DNA from: Oscillatoriaceae cyanobacterium M7585_C2015_266
Lineage (GTDB): Bacteria > Cyanobacteriota > Cyanobacteriia > Cyanobacteriales > Oscillatoriaceae
Direction: 5' to 3'
Assembly (NCBI GenBank): GCA_015295835.1
Contig: DVEG01000018.1
Span: 37,699-101,698, forward strand
Length of the DNA: 64,000 bases
Made by a program: the position numbers and the translations under genes. Numbering within the stretch: the stretch's first letter is position 1; the number at the start of each line of letters is the position of its first letter. Shown piece after piece: positions 26,892 to 36,436 of the stretch. The notes beneath the pieces were generated by a model that was given only the letters and a program-made list of their open reading frames with translations, was not told the origin of the DNA and did not search any database.

Positions 26892-27244
26892 CAGCATCAC
26901 CCGCACAAAACCCTATCCAACATTAGTTTAGGCGCTTTGATCAGGCTGCCATCAACACCTGGAGCGCCAAAAATTAGAAGTCAGGATTGTCGAGTAAGAA
27001 AAATTACCCTCCCAGGGTATTTTGGCGAAAAAGCAGAATTTTTGTAAGCCGATTTGGTTGTAGCTACTCGGTAAAGGTAGAATGAGTGCCATCCGGTAAG
27101 ATACGACAAGAGTACAATTTAATTGTAAACATTTAGTTTAAAGTTGGCCTGTTTTTATAATTGCGATCGCAGGTAACTGGGGGGAAGGCGTGAGAGAGTA
27201 ATTATTCTAAAGAAAGAAGCAAGCGAGCGTAATTGGAGCTACCT
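26892..27244. other. Divergent intergenic region padR / DUF3611 gene
   Basis: About 350 bases without a gene. Besides the palindrome at 27113 there is a shorter dyad TACCCT-CCC-AGGGTA at 27005-27019 and one HIP1 site near 27163. No tRNA or clear -35/-10 pair was found. GGAG at 27235-27238 is the ribosome-binding site of the DUF3611 gene. Confidence 0.5.
27113..27127. promoter_or_regulatory. 15-bp perfect palindrome, candidate operator
   Basis: TACAATT-T-AATTGTA is a perfect 7+1+7 palindrome in the spacer between the divergent padR and DUF3611 genes. It has dyad symmetry as expected for a dimeric winged-helix repressor. The link to PadR is inferred from position only. Confidence 0.35.
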
Positions 27245-27832
27245 ATGTCCAACAAGTCAGAACTGCCAGCCCTTCCCCCAGCAGTACAGCGAGTCATTCC
27301 CATGCTGCGCTATAGTGGCTGGATCAGTTTTTGGATACAATTAGTCTTAGCAGTAGTTGCTGGCGGAATTCTTTTATTTGCAATAGCCACAGCCAATGCA
27401 GGTAAAACCCCTCCAACAGCCAACAATCCCGGCACAGGTCCTGGTATTTTTTTTGCAATTTGTGGATTAATAGTTTTGGGATTAAGTATTTATTGGGCGT
27501 GGCGGTATACAAGACTTTCGCTACAACTACAATCGGCTAACCCCAACTCGCGCCCCAAAAAAGCAGACGCATTAAAACTGGTGAGAAGGGGATTAATAGT
27601 AAATATAATGGGAATGACTTTAACCCTGATGGGAGCAGAGGCGATCGCCGGGACTTTGTTGGCCAAGTCTTTTCAGTCAACAGGTATAGGGTTTACCGTC
27701 AATTCCCAGATGAACAATTTTATTCAACCGGTGGATATATTTGTGGTGTTAGGGAATACACACACGATAGTAGCCCACTTTGTAGGCATCGTCACAGCGC
27801 TTTGGCTGATTAACTGGATTGATAGCGACTAG
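27245..27832 (+). CDS. DUF3611 membrane protein, TIC21-like
   Basis: About 195 residues from the ATG at 27245, with GGAG six bases upstream. Four hydrophobic segments are seen (ISFWIQLVLAVVAGGILLFAI, IFFAICGLIVLGLSIYWAW, LIVNIMGMTLTLMGAEAIAGTLL and the terminal THTIVAHFVGIVTALWLIN). This layout and the motif MLRYSGWISFWIQLVL fit DUF3611, whose plant member TIC21/PIC1 sits in the chloroplast inner envelope and has been linked to protein import and iron uptake. The cyanobacterial function is not settled. Confidence 0.82.
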   Translation: MSNKSELPALPPAVQRVIPMLRYSGWISFWIQLVLAVVAGGILLFAIATANAGKTPPTANNPGTGPGIFFAICGLIVLGLSIYWAWRYTRLSLQLQSANPNSRPKKADALKLVRRGLIVNIMGMTLTLMGAEAIAGTLLAKSFQSTGIGFTVNSQMNNFIQPVDIFVVLGNTHTIVAHFVGIVTALWLINWIDSD

Positions 27833-28065
27833 GAGTAGAGAAGAGTGATCTTAGTTAAGACGTCCCCAAAATGGGTATGTTCAGAAAACAAAAACTAGCC
27901 TGAGTTTAGTATATCTGGAATAGCGTTTATTATCCGGAATCAATAGAAATTTAGAGAATAAGTATCGCAGTATCTTTCCAGTATCCAGTGCAGAAAACGC
28001 TAATAGCTAGCGATAGTGCACGACTGAAAGAAAGAGTTTGTTTCACTAAAGCACGGAGCGCAATC

Positions 28066-29088
28066 ATGACAATAACACCAGCGGCATATCCTAGCGTGAC
28101 CAATATAAATTTTACACTTACGTCTCAAGAACTGCGAGCGCTAATAGAGCAAATTGAAAGTGAACTATACAGCAGCGAAATTTACCAGCGAGCTGTTACC
28201 AGTTTACAAACATTACTAGGGGAAGCAGCTCAGGGAACACAGATTTTCATACAGGCAGTAGCAAGAGAAGCGATCGCACTAACTTTAAAATATTTCAAAA
28301 ATGAGCGCGGAGAAAAAACTATTGTACCGAGACATCCCGAATATATAATCAATGTTGCTTTTAATAGAGAAATGCCAACAAATCCACCGGAAAATAACTG
28401 CGAAGATACCTCAACAACAGTAGCTCCCGTCATTTCTTGCCAAAATTTTACCAGCCAACAAAAAGCTGAAAAAACTTGTAATTCAAAAAATTCCAAGAAA
28501 AGCGAGAAAGAAGCGGCTCAAGCAGCAGAACAGATACGACAAGAACGCATACGACAAATAGGTAAAGAACTGCGTTTAGCTCGCCAAGCAAGAAACTTAT
28601 CTTTAGAACAGCTTCACCGTCAAACCTTAGTATCGATCACTCATATAGAAGCATTAGAAACCGGTAATTTAGAGCGCTTACCAGAAGATGTATATATTCG
28701 AGGTTTCATCCGCCGAGTAGCAGATGCCCTAGGATTAGACGGTACAGCTCTAGTTGCCTCCATACCCGCCCCCGATCCGGTGAAATCCGTAGTGCCATCT
28801 TGGGGAATGCATAAATACGAACCAGAAACAAGATTTTATCTGGATACAGAACATTTATACCTTGGGTATGCTGCTCTTGTAGTGGGAACCGTGGGAGGAT
28901 TGTCTTTATTATCTGGGCAAACAGTACCAGGAGCCTTAGCAGAAACCAATCCGGAAATTTTATCTCCTGCCGCCATAGTTCAGCCGCAGAAGTCTACTGC
29001 ACCCACTACTAAAACTGAACTAAAGTCAAGCCATGCCGACATACCAGTTTGGTCTGGTATTGCCCCTCCAGAAATGCAAGCTTTCTAA
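28066..29088 (+). CDS. RodZ-like helix-turn-helix protein
   Basis: About 340 residues from the ATG at 28066, with GGAG seven bases upstream; the open frame reaches back to a GTG at 27988. A central Xre-type HTH of the RodZ class (IGKELRLARQARNLSLEQL, then THIEALETGNLERLPEDVYIRGFIRRVADALGLDG) is followed by a membrane segment (LYLGYAALVVGTVGGLSLL) and a low-complexity tail. The N-terminal 130 residues are a helical domain not found in E. coli RodZ. RodZ links MreB to the envelope; in cyanobacteria these proteins are mostly uncharacterised, so the role is by family only. Confidence 0.75.
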   Translation: MTITPAAYPSVTNINFTLTSQELRALIEQIESELYSSEIYQRAVTSLQTLLGEAAQGTQIFIQAVAREAIALTLKYFKNERGEKTIVPRHPEYIINVAFNREMPTNPPENNCEDTSTTVAPVISCQNFTSQQKAEKTCNSKNSKKSEKEAAQAAEQIRQERIRQIGKELRLARQARNLSLEQLHRQTLVSITHIEALETGNLERLPEDVYIRGFIRRVADALGLDGTALVASIPAPDPVKSVVPSWGMHKYEPETRFYLDTEHLYLGYAALVVGTVGGLSLLSGQTVPGALAETNPEILSPAAIVQPQKSTAPTTKTELKSSHADIPVWSGIAPPEMQAF

Positions 29089-29129
29089 AAAATGAGTACT
29101 CAATGCTGAGTGCTTCTTTTGGATACCAT

Positions 29130-29158
29130 AAACCCGGTTTTTTAAAGAAACCGGGTTT
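29130..29158. terminator. AAACCCGG-family hairpin between RodZ-like gene and proB
   Basis: AAACCCGGTTT (29130-29140) and AAACCGGGTTT (29148-29158) are perfect complements with a seven-base loop. It stands between two convergent genes and may terminate both. One of four related hairpins in the window. Confidence 0.65.
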
Positions 29159-29170
29159 CTATTTCATATG

Positions 29171-30394
29171 TTAATGACTTAAAACTAAGTTATCCCGGTG
29201 AACGACAGTTTCGGCACCAACATAACCTAAAATACTAGGAATTTCCTCAGACTTGCGCCCCCGAATCCGATGCAAATCAGCGCTGTTATAGTTGACGAGA
29301 CCTCTAGCAATTTCTCGCCCGCGCAAGTCGCAAAGCACCACAGCATCTGAAGCATTAAACTCACCTTCTATAGCCGTAATGCCTGCTGCTAGCAGTGACT
29401 TACCCGATTGGCAAATTGCTGCTACCGCTCCATCATCGAGGAAAAGTTTACCAGATGGAATTAAACCATAAGCAATCCAGCGCTTACGGGCACTATCGGC
29501 AGTCGCTTGCGGTTCAAACTGGGTGCCGAGCGCTTCTCCATTGAGGATTTTCTCGATATTTCTTGGCTCAGAGCCTTTGGTAATCACTGTGCGAACCCCA
29601 GCCCCAGAAGCAATGCGCGCCGCTGCAATTTTTGTCGTCATTCCTCCAGTTCCCCAGCCAGAGCTACTGCCGTCAGTTTGTAGCTGCAAATCCGTGAGTT
29701 CGTCTATGTGTTGTACTAAACTGATAGGCTGAGCGTTAGGATTGCTGCGGGGATCACAGGAGTAGAGGTGATCGACATCGGTTAGTAAAAACAGCCAATC
29801 TGCCTCTAGTAAACTGGCGACTAACGCTGAGAGGGTGTCGTTGTCTCCAAACTTGAGTTCCTCTACAGCTACGGTGTCATTTTCGTTAACAATCGGTATG
29901 ACTCCAAGCCGCAGCAGTTCTTGGAAGGTGTTGTATGCATTTAAGTAGCGACTGCGCTGCACTAAGTCAGTTCGAGTTAATAGTACTTGAGCGATCGGCT
30001 GTTGCAAGGAAGTAAATAAGTCATCGTATATGCGCATCAAGCGACCCTGCCCTACTGCGGCTACGGCTTGCTTGAGTGCAATACTGCGAGGGCGAGCGCT
30101 CATCCCTAAACGGGCACATCCCACCCCTACGGCTCCGGAGGATACTAAGATAATACGATTTCCTTGGCGGCGTAGTTTGGTGAGGGTTTCAACTAGGGTG
30201 GCAATGGTGGAGAGGGCTAAGTCGCCGTTCTCCGGTTGAGTGAGGCTGGAAGTGCCAATTTTGACGACAATTGTTTTTTCGGTTTTTTGTGGGGATTCGG
30301 TTGTTTTCACTTGTACCGAGGTTGGTAATCCACCAGAAAAAGTTTTAGTTTTATTATTTTTATTATTATTTTCTCTCTCGGGGCGAGCGCTCAA
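29171..30394 (-). CDS. proB: Glutamate 5-kinase
   Basis: An amino-acid kinase followed by a C-terminal PUA domain, 407 residues in the longest form. Motifs include [44 protein letters not shown] and [15 protein letters not shown]. It phosphorylates glutamate in the first step of proline synthesis and is usually feedback-inhibited by proline. The start is uncertain: the open frame begins at a TTG (30394), which gives about 40 residues more than usual and an Asn/Lys-rich run; a GTG at 30310 would give a more typical N-terminus. No proA is adjacent. Confidence 0.93.
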   Translation of the reverse strand: MSARPERENNNKNNKTKTFSGGLPTSVQVKTTESPQKTEKTIVVKIGTSSLTQPENGDLALSTIATLVETLTKLRRQGNRIILVSSGAVGVGCARLGMSARPRSIALKQAVAAVGQGRLMRIYDDLFTSLQQPIAQVLLTRTDLVQRSRYLNAYNTFQELLRLGVIPIVNENDTVAVEELKFGDNDTLSALVASLLEADWLFLLTDVDHLYSCDPRSNPNAQPISLVQHIDELTDLQLQTDGSSSGWGTGGMTTKIAAARIASGAGVRTVITKGSEPRNIEKILNGEALGTQFEPQATADSARKRWIAYGLIPSGKLFLDDGAVAAICQSGKSLLAAGITAIEGEFNASDAVVLCDLRGREIARGLVNYNSADLHRIRGRKSEEIPSILGYVGAETVVHRDNLVLSH

Positions 30395-30428
30395 GCTCCC
30401 TGCATAACCAAACCAAACAAAGATTAGA

Positions 30429-30458
30429 GAGCGCCAGTCTGGAAAAGCTGGCGCTCTT
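30429..30458 (-). terminator. Hairpin between yqeG and proB
   Basis: AGAGCGCCAG (30429-30438) pairs perfectly with CTGGCGCTCT (30449-30458) across a ten-base loop. On the minus strand it is followed by a T-rich stretch. It lies in the 190-base spacer after the yqeG stop and before proB, so it could terminate yqeG or regulate proB. Confidence 0.6.
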
Positions 30459-30584
30459 TAGGGAAGGTTAGTTAGGTTTTATGGTTAGGGTCTTTATATT
30501 GGCTGACCCCATTTTAACTATCTTGAGTGTGCCACAAATATTTATGAGTGCTTATTTTTGTAATTTTTTCTTTATATTTCAGAG

Positions 30585-31106
30585 TTATGATTTGGGGGTG
30601 AGGGAGGCACCGAGGGCTTGAGAAACCCACACTTCAAAAGCGCGCCAGGGATAGAGACTAGGGGTGGCAGCGGCAGCGCTCATGGGTTCGACGAGAATGG
30701 TAAACATGCCCAGACGATTACCGGCGAGGATATCGGTGAATAGGCGATCGCCCACCATTGCCACTTGTTCCACAGGCAATTTCATATTTTCCACTGCTTG
30801 TCGCAATTTGCGTCGCGAGGGTTTTGCCGCACCTGCTATATACGGCAAATTGAGAGAGTAAGCGATGCGGGCGATGCGATTTTCGCTGAGGTTATTGCTT
30901 ACCAACCACAGCGCCGTCACAGAACGAATCTCTTTTACCCATGCTTGGAGTTCAGCAGATACCTCAGCAACCCTGAGGGGAACTAGGGTTTCGTCTACAT
31001 CCAACACCAACCCCCGCAGTTGATGTTGCTGCAGAATTTGCGGTGTGAGATTCAGAATTGAACCTCCCAGAACTAAGTCAGGCTGTAACAGTTTTCCCCA
31101 AGACAT
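30585..31106 (-). CDS. YqeG-family HAD phosphatase (IIIA type)
   Basis: The 173-residue HAD protein has motif I LVLDVDETLVP (DxDxT form), motif II LVSNN and motifs III/IV in AKPSRRKL and MVGDRLFTDILAGNRLGM. It belongs to the YqeG group, related to mitochondrial phosphatidylglycerophosphate phosphatase (Gep4/PTPMT-type role in cyanobacteria is plausible). The substrate is not proven here. It is the last gene after ruvX, DUF3727 and mltG on this strand, with a 161-base gap before it. Confidence 0.88.
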   Translation of the reverse strand: MSWGKLLQPDLVLGGSILNLTPQILQQHQLRGLVLDVDETLVPLRVAEVSAELQAWVKEIRSVTALWLVSNNLSENRIARIAYSLNLPYIAGAAKPSRRKLRQAVENMKLPVEQVAMVGDRLFTDILAGNRLGMFTILVEPMSAAAATPSLYPWRAFEVWVSQALGASLTPKS

Positions 31107-31267
31107 AAAAGGGTTTTAAGCTGTTTTATAACTTCCTTATTATAAGTTATAATATTAAAATTAAAAACCGCCTGAAGAAAGGCGAGGGCAACATTCTGAC
31201 AATAGCGCGTAATTTTTCCCTGTTTCACCCCAGAGAGGGAAGCAACCCTTGCTAGGAAGGTTAGGGT

Positions 31268-32374
31268 TTAGCGGGGCGACTGAGACTGGCGTTTTTGGGC
31301 GCGTTCGTTATGGATAGCGTTTTGGGCGGCTTCATGTTCTGCTAAAGTGCGACTGAAGACGTGGCTACCATCATAACGAGCGACAAAATATAAATATTCT
31401 GTTTTTTGGGGATTGAGGGCAGCTTTTAAACTGGCTAAGCCTGGGCTAGCGATCGGAGTAGGCGGCAAACCGGGATTGATATAGGTATTGTAGGGATTAG
31501 GGGTTTTAACTTGAGCAAAAGTCAGGGGTTGATCAGGAGTTTGGGTTATGCCCAACCCATATTCTACAGTTGGATCGGCTCCTAGGGTCATACCTTCTTG
31601 TAATCGTCGGGCAAATATACCTGCGATTATATATCTTTCAGAGGGAATGACAGATTCTTTTTCTACAATACTTGCAAGTGTTACCCATTCGAGGAGGCTG
31701 AGCTTATTGGGTTTTTGACTTTGTTGGTAAAGGGGAAGGGCGACTTCTTGAAAGCGAGTGAGCATTTGTTTCAAGACTGCTTGGGGGGTGACATCATCCC
31801 TGAGCAGTTGGTATGTGTCTGGGAAGAGAAAGCCTTCCAAGTGAGGAATGCCATCGGGAAGCCAAGGATATTGAGATTTAGGGATTTGGCTGGCAGCTTT
31901 GATAAATTCTTCTGCTTTGAAAAAACCTTTTGATTCAAATTCTTCTGCCATGCGTTTAATTGACCACCCTTCAGGGATAGTGAAGGTGAGAGTCATGACG
32001 TCGCCCTGCCAAATTTTTTCGGCGATCGCAGTCATCGGCTGAGTGGGGGATAGTTCATATGTGCCTGACTTAAAATCGCCGCTACTATCTTTCCATTTCA
32101 GCCATCTTGCCCAGAGTTTCCACGCAGTTGCTGAGCGAATTAAACCGGCTGATTCCAACTGCTGCCCGATTTGTTGAGCTGGTGTTCCCGGAGCAATTTT
32201 AATAACTTTAGTTGTGGCTGTGGAGGAGTTTTTTTTCTGTGTAGCTTCTAAAGAAACAGGGGGTGCGATCGCTTGTTCCCACCAACTCCTACTCTGCCAA
32301 ACACCAAATCCCACAAATCCTGCAAATAGGGCTAGATAAAACGACAACCGGGCAATGCGCTGGAGGGACTTCAT
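31268..32374 (-). CDS. mltG: Endolytic peptidoglycan transglycosylase MltG (YceG family)
   Basis: About 368 residues from the ATG at 32374 (a TTG lies at 32392). One N-terminal membrane helix (LSFYLALFAGFVGFGVW) is followed by the LysM-like subdomain (IKIAPGTPAQQIGQQLE) and the catalytic YceG domain, with LASIVEKESVIPSERYIIAGIFARRL, whose Glu is catalytic, and TVEYGLGITQTP. It cuts nascent glycan strands in the periplasm. The gene order ruvX, DUF3727, mltG, yqeG is, as I recall, a recurrent cyanobacterial neighbourhood. Confidence 0.93.
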   Translation of the reverse strand: MKSLQRIARLSFYLALFAGFVGFGVWQSRSWWEQAIAPPVSLEATQKKNSSTATTKVIKIAPGTPAQQIGQQLESAGLIRSATAWKLWARWLKWKDSSGDFKSGTYELSPTQPMTAIAEKIWQGDVMTLTFTIPEGWSIKRMAEEFESKGFFKAEEFIKAASQIPKSQYPWLPDGIPHLEGFLFPDTYQLLRDDVTPQAVLKQMLTRFQEVALPLYQQSQKPNKLSLLEWVTLASIVEKESVIPSERYIIAGIFARRLQEGMTLGADPTVEYGLGITQTPDQPLTFAQVKTPNPYNTYINPGLPPTPIASPGLASLKAALNPQKTEYLYFVARYDGSHVFSRTLAEHEAAQNAIHNERAQKRQSQSPR

Positions 32375-32484
32375 ATTGAATACTGCGAACAACCACTAAG
32401 GTATTTTAGAGGTTCACTTGCCAATAAATGTTTCCAGTGAGCCCCTATCTTATAAAGGCATATTGGTTGGTTAGACAATTATTT

Positions 32485-33069
32485 CTACTCCATATCTTCA
32501 AAGAGGCGATCTTGAATGATACCTTCTATAGTTGGTAGTATGGGTTCGAGATATTTAATTTCCTCAGGTGAGAGAAGTTCCGGCTTGCCCATGGCATTAA
32601 TGCGAGCCAGTATAAATAAAGGATCGAGGGGAGTATAGACGGCAAATTCTTGTTCTTTGTGGTAAAAGCTAGCCAACCATTGTAGTTCTTCGTAATCGCC
32701 TTCCGGCACATCATCATCATCTTCGAATTCCTCGTCTGATACTTCTGGCAGCTCCCCTTCTACTGTGAGAGTGATCGCTGTACGTTTGAGGATAAGATTT
32801 TGTTCTGCGAGTACAGCTTTAGCGGTAGAGAATAGCTCGTCGTCAATTTGGCCATCTTCTAGAGGCACAGGCTCTTGATCATCTTCGTTTCCAACCCATG
32901 TAAAAATCTCTACCGGAGTATCAACTGGCAGGAGTAAAAGGTATTCCTGCCCGTCTATCTCGAAAGTATGCTCGACCGAACACAGGAGCGCTCGCCCTGT
33001 TTCATCCGTCAGGGTGACGGTTTCGACGTAGGGACGCCCATTTTCTTTTGGTGATTGGGATGAGAACAT
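32485..33069 (-). CDS. DUF3727 (DUF1292-like) protein
   Basis: I use the ATG at 33069 (MFSSQSPKENG); the open frame reaches 33189 but the extra 40 residues look non-coding. The 194-residue acidic protein has an N-terminal DUF1292-like part (VTLTDETGRALLCSVEHTFE, then YLLLLPVDTPVEIF), an Asp/Glu-rich linker (about residues 111-125), and the conserved C-terminal YTPLDPLFILARIN and ILPTIEGIIQDRLFED. It is conserved in cyanobacteria and plastids; the function is unknown. Confidence 0.85.
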   Translation of the reverse strand: MFSSQSPKENGRPYVETVTLTDETGRALLCSVEHTFEIDGQEYLLLLPVDTPVEIFTWVGNEDDQEPVPLEDGQIDDELFSTAKAVLAEQNLILKRTAITLTVEGELPEVSDEEFEDDDDVPEGDYEELQWLASFYHKEQEFAVYTPLDPLFILARINAMGKPELLSPEEIKYLEPILPTIEGIIQDRLFEDME

Positions 33070-33206
33070 AGCGATATAGTACAATTGAGGGGGACGTCTC
33101 CAGGGGGAATTGTATTCGCTCCTGGGAGGGAATGGCGGAAGCTTATTTTTTGTGTAAGTTTGAGCTACGTGCCCGCAGGCAAAAGTCAATAGTACTGATC
33201 AGAATA

Positions 33207-33653
33207 TCACGACAGGTTTTTTTTCCCCTGTGCTTGCCGACGTTCATCTAACCATTGTTGTAAAATCAGGGAAGCGGCTGTGCGATCAACCAATGCTTTA
33301 TTGCGGGAGGGGGAGCGTTTTTGCGCGACTAACAATTGTTCTGCCTGCACGGATGTTAGTCGTTCGTCCACATATTCTACGGGCAATCCCAAGGCTTTAC
33401 TTAGTCTAGTGGCAAATTTTTGCACTTGGCGAGCTTGAAATCCTAGTTCGCCATTCATCGAATAGGGCAATCCAACTACTAACACTTGTACTTGTCTTTC
33501 TTCGACAAGGCGGCGAATTTGGGCTAAAGTTTGGTCGAAGGAGCTGCGAGATAGGGTTGTCAGTCCACAAGCAATTAGCCCTGTGCCGTCGCAGCCGGCT
33601 ATGCCGATGCGTTTGCTGCCGACATCTAACCCCAGTGCAGAAATTCTTTCCAT
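33207..33653 (-). CDS. ruvX: RuvX/YqgF-family putative Holliday junction resolvase
   Basis: The 148-residue RNase H-like protein starts ALGLDVGSKRIGIAGCDGTG, with the catalytic Asp in GLDVG, followed by VLVVGLPYSMNG, VEYVDERLTSVQAEQ and ALVDRTAASLILQQWLD, which carries the last acidic residue. Family members process 16S rRNA ends or resolve branched DNA. It heads the run ruvX, DUF3727, mltG on the minus strand and sits 16 bases downstream of the GNAT gene. Confidence 0.92.
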   Translation of the reverse strand: MERISALGLDVGSKRIGIAGCDGTGLIACGLTTLSRSSFDQTLAQIRRLVEERQVQVLVVGLPYSMNGELGFQARQVQKFATRLSKALGLPVEYVDERLTSVQAEQLLVAQKRSPSRNKALVDRTAASLILQQWLDERRQAQGKKNLS

Positions 33654-33669
33654 TCTCTAGTTCTTGCTC

Positions 33670-34911
33670 TTAGCTATCTGCCGTTTTCGATCCTTCTGTT
33701 GGCAGGTGTCCATTATTGCTAATAGAAGATGGTTGGCAAGTGTCAGACTGAGGGCATTGGCGGGGATTAATTTCAGATTGAGGCTGACTGTGTATGGAAT
33801 GCAGCCAGGAAGACATCCGCCCAGGTACTGGCTTGCGTACTGGCTGAAAGCTGCTCAGTACATCTGACAGTTGTAGTGCTTCCAAGGCTCCTAATTTTGA
33901 TTCCCGCAGTTTATGCCAGACGGAACGAGACATGAGCAGGGTGTGTTCGATTCTTTGGGCTCCGATTTGCTGTAAGTATTCTTCGCGTTCGGGTTGGTAG
34001 TCTGCCGAAGCCAGTTGCAAGGATTGTGGCGGCAATTCCTGAGTGATGCGAGCCATTTGGGAGAGCAGCTCTGGGTAAAGCCAGGTATAGGCTGGGTGGA
34101 CAGTGAGCTGAGCGGTGTGGGGTGTTTTGCCGTCGCGGCTTAGTTGCATTTGAAAATAGCCGATCGCTGCTTTGCGCTGGGGTTCAAATACGTAACCGCT
34201 GACGACTTCGGTACGGGTGAGCCACTGTTTGACGGCTTCGATGAGTGCGCCGAATATGCTGGTTTGAAAGTCTTGGATATGGCGATCGAATACTTGTCGC
34301 AGCAGGGGTGGCATGGCGGCGCTGTCTAACTGGCAGAGCAGTTGGGCGTCGGCGTTGCTTACGGGTAGTAAGTTGGGTAAATCTGGTTCGCGCTGGGCAA
34401 GTTGCTGTTGTTTTTCTGGTGCGAGCGCCCAGTATGTCATTTTCGCTAGCGGCTGAAACCCATTTTGCCGAAACATGGCCATGGCCGTTTTCTCATTGAC
34501 GTTTACTTCCAGTAGCCAAGTGCGAGCTTCCCAGATCACTTCCATACAGTGCCGCAGCAGTAGCGAGCCGATTCCCTGACTGATTGCTGCTTCATCTACC
34601 AATACTCGCTCGACGCGCCATGTGCTGCGGGTGCGGTTGAATGGCGATATCTGAATCATCCCCCGCAACTGGCCATTTTGCTCTGCTACGTGGCTACAAA
34701 ATAGGTATTGGTATGGATTTGGAAATAGGCTTAGTAGTTTTAGTAAGCCGTACCAACGTCTTACGTGAGCCAGTTGCACGCAACTCTCGGTGAAATGACT
34801 ACGGGTTTCCGCTAATAATGCCTTTGCGAAGCGTTTTTCGATCACTTCCAGATCCCGGTATTGGATTGGGCGGATAACGGTATTGGAGTTCTGGGGCAAT
34901 ACGGTAGCCAT
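33670..34911 (-). CDS. GNAT-family N-acetyltransferase with C-terminal extension
   Basis: The 413-residue protein has an N-terminal GNAT domain: GMIQISPFNRTRSTWRVERV, the acetyl-CoA loop AAISQGIGSLLLRHCME and LLEVNVNEKTAMAMFRQNGF. The second half is a cyanobacterial extension with SRDGKTPHTAQLTVHPAYTW, resembling a degenerate second GNAT repeat. The last 70 residues are polar and probably disordered. The substrate is unknown. It is upstream of ruvX and probably co-transcribed with it. Confidence 0.83.
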   Translation of the reverse strand: MATVLPQNSNTVIRPIQYRDLEVIEKRFAKALLAETRSHFTESCVQLAHVRRWYGLLKLLSLFPNPYQYLFCSHVAEQNGQLRGMIQISPFNRTRSTWRVERVLVDEAAISQGIGSLLLRHCMEVIWEARTWLLEVNVNEKTAMAMFRQNGFQPLAKMTYWALAPEKQQQLAQREPDLPNLLPVSNADAQLLCQLDSAAMPPLLRQVFDRHIQDFQTSIFGALIEAVKQWLTRTEVVSGYVFEPQRKAAIGYFQMQLSRDGKTPHTAQLTVHPAYTWLYPELLSQMARITQELPPQSLQLASADYQPEREEYLQQIGAQRIEHTLLMSRSVWHKLRESKLGALEALQLSDVLSSFQPVRKPVPGRMSSWLHSIHSQPQSEINPRQCPQSDTCQPSSISNNGHLPTEGSKTADS

Positions 34912-35251
34912 CTAAACCTTTTACGCGGTGGAATTTCCCTTTCTTATTGAGAACTATCTGCAACCGAGAAAATTTCTTGATGCCTGTCTCTTGGATTTGG
35001 GAAAGCCGTGCACTCCATGTAAACGACACTTCGCCTAGTTTTTGGTGTTAGCAATTCGCCCCAGTCTTTTTTCCCTACAAGCCAAAAACATGGCTCAACC
35101 CTTGTAGGGGCTATTCCCAACCGCCCCCCTCACTTTATGGTTGAAAAGTGAGATGAACTCTTTTTCTCACTTTTTTCTCCCTATTTTTTAAAGTCGGGAT
35201 TTGTTGCGGTTGAGGGGGCTAGAACTGCTTTCAGGGGGTGCTGCTGACTGA
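34912..35251. terminator. Intergenic region with hairpin after the CofE-like gene
   Basis: No gene is supported. AAAAGTGAG (35144-35152) and CTCACTTTT (35166-35174) form a perfect 9-bp stem with a 13-base loop, placed downstream of the CofE-like gene stop on the minus strand, and probably act as its terminator. The rest should hold the GNAT gene promoter. Confidence 0.5.
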
Positions 35252-36436
35252 TTAGCCCTGGGTTTTGGGTCTAATCAATACTACTGGGGTTTGCTCGTCG
35301 GCATTGCCAGCAGGATTGTTTCTTAAGGCTTGCTCTAGGAAAGCCTGGGATACGTCAGCAGTTGCTGCTAATATTTTAACTGCTTTTAAGTCGTTTACGT
35401 CTACAATCGCGGCAGAAATTCCTGTATTGCGCTGAATTTCCTCTACGACTTTTTGCGGATTTTCCGGACCTAGTACGATAAATTGGTCGTAAGGCGGTAA
35501 GGTGCCTGTCACGTCGTCAATTAAACGCGCTTGTTCGCCTGCAAGTTCGTAGAAAACACCAGGGCGGCGAAAGATGACTTTGGCGCTCGCTCCTATAATA
35601 AAAGCAAATACTACCCGCCAAGGGCCAACAATATCTACCAAGCTCTGCATCCCACACGCCGTCGCTAAACTCGAAGTAGACATAAAGTAGTAACAGAGGC
35701 GCTTGGCTACAAATCCAGGTTTGATGGTTGCCGGATCGATAAACCGATTTTGCATTATAGCTACGGGCGATTCCGCGATCGCTACTATATCCCCTTTTTG
35801 AGCATATGGTAAAACGTAGCGTTTTACTATTTCAATGGGCTCGTCTAGGTGAGTGAGTAAGTGAGTTTTTATCGGTAGTACTTCAGCAACGGGAGTTGAG
35901 CGCCATTGGGGTTCTATGTTCGTATCAGGATATTGCAGCGGCACGAGCGCATGATAAATTTTGGGAATACGACCTTCTGGACCATATGTCAAATAATTAA
36001 CCCGAATCCAAGCTGTCTGTAACTGCTCCAGCTCTGCTCCCTGAATCTCGACAATAATTTTGGCTCGTGTTTTTTTTCCTGCTTTAACTATATAAGCAAA
36101 CCAGTATCCGTCTTCCCGCGCTGGCGCATCTGGATGCAGGGGAACTACTAGAGTACGGTAGTTGATACCCAAGAGACTGCCTTTTGAAAGCAGGGTAACA
36201 TCTGCTTCTACTTGCGGTAGTATTATCTCTAAACTGCGGGTGCGGTTGCGAAACTCTACCTCACCCACTAAAAGATAGCGATTGGGGTCGGGTTTTTCTA
36301 GTTTCCACTCGCCTGAAGTAACCTCTAGGTTATTGCCAGGTTGTCGTCGATACTGGATTTCTAGTGCTAATCCCACAACCCCAAGCAATAAAGCAGCGGA
36401 GCCCATACTAATTCCGATGGTTTCTGCGATCGCCAT
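35252..36436 (-). CDS. CofE-like (F420-0:gamma-glutamyl ligase related) membrane protein
   Basis: About 394 residues from the ATG at 36436 (open from a TTG at 36472). An N-terminal helix (ISMGSAALLLGVVGLALEI) and a beta-rich domain (residues about 30-200) precede a CofE-like C-terminal domain, with LTHLDEPIEIVKRYVLPYAQ, GDIVAIAESPVAIMQNR and the distal FIVLGPENPQKVVEEI. Cyanobacteria are not known to make coenzyme F420 in general, so F420 glutamylation is unlikely to be its job; a related amide-ligase-type reaction is possible. The annotation as F420 ligase should be taken as fold only. Confidence 0.72.
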   Translation of the reverse strand: MAIAETIGISMGSAALLLGVVGLALEIQYRRQPGNNLEVTSGEWKLEKPDPNRYLLVGEVEFRNRTRSLEIILPQVEADVTLLSKGSLLGINYRTLVVPLHPDAPAREDGYWFAYIVKAGKKTRAKIIVEIQGAELEQLQTAWIRVNYLTYGPEGRIPKIYHALVPLQYPDTNIEPQWRSTPVAEVLPIKTHLLTHLDEPIEIVKRYVLPYAQKGDIVAIAESPVAIMQNRFIDPATIKPGFVAKRLCYYFMSTSSLATACGMQSLVDIVGPWRVVFAFIIGASAKVIFRRPGVFYELAGEQARLIDDVTGTLPPYDQFIVLGPENPQKVVEEIQRNTGISAAIVDVNDLKAVKILAATADVSQAFLEQALRNNPAGNADEQTPVVLIRPKTQG

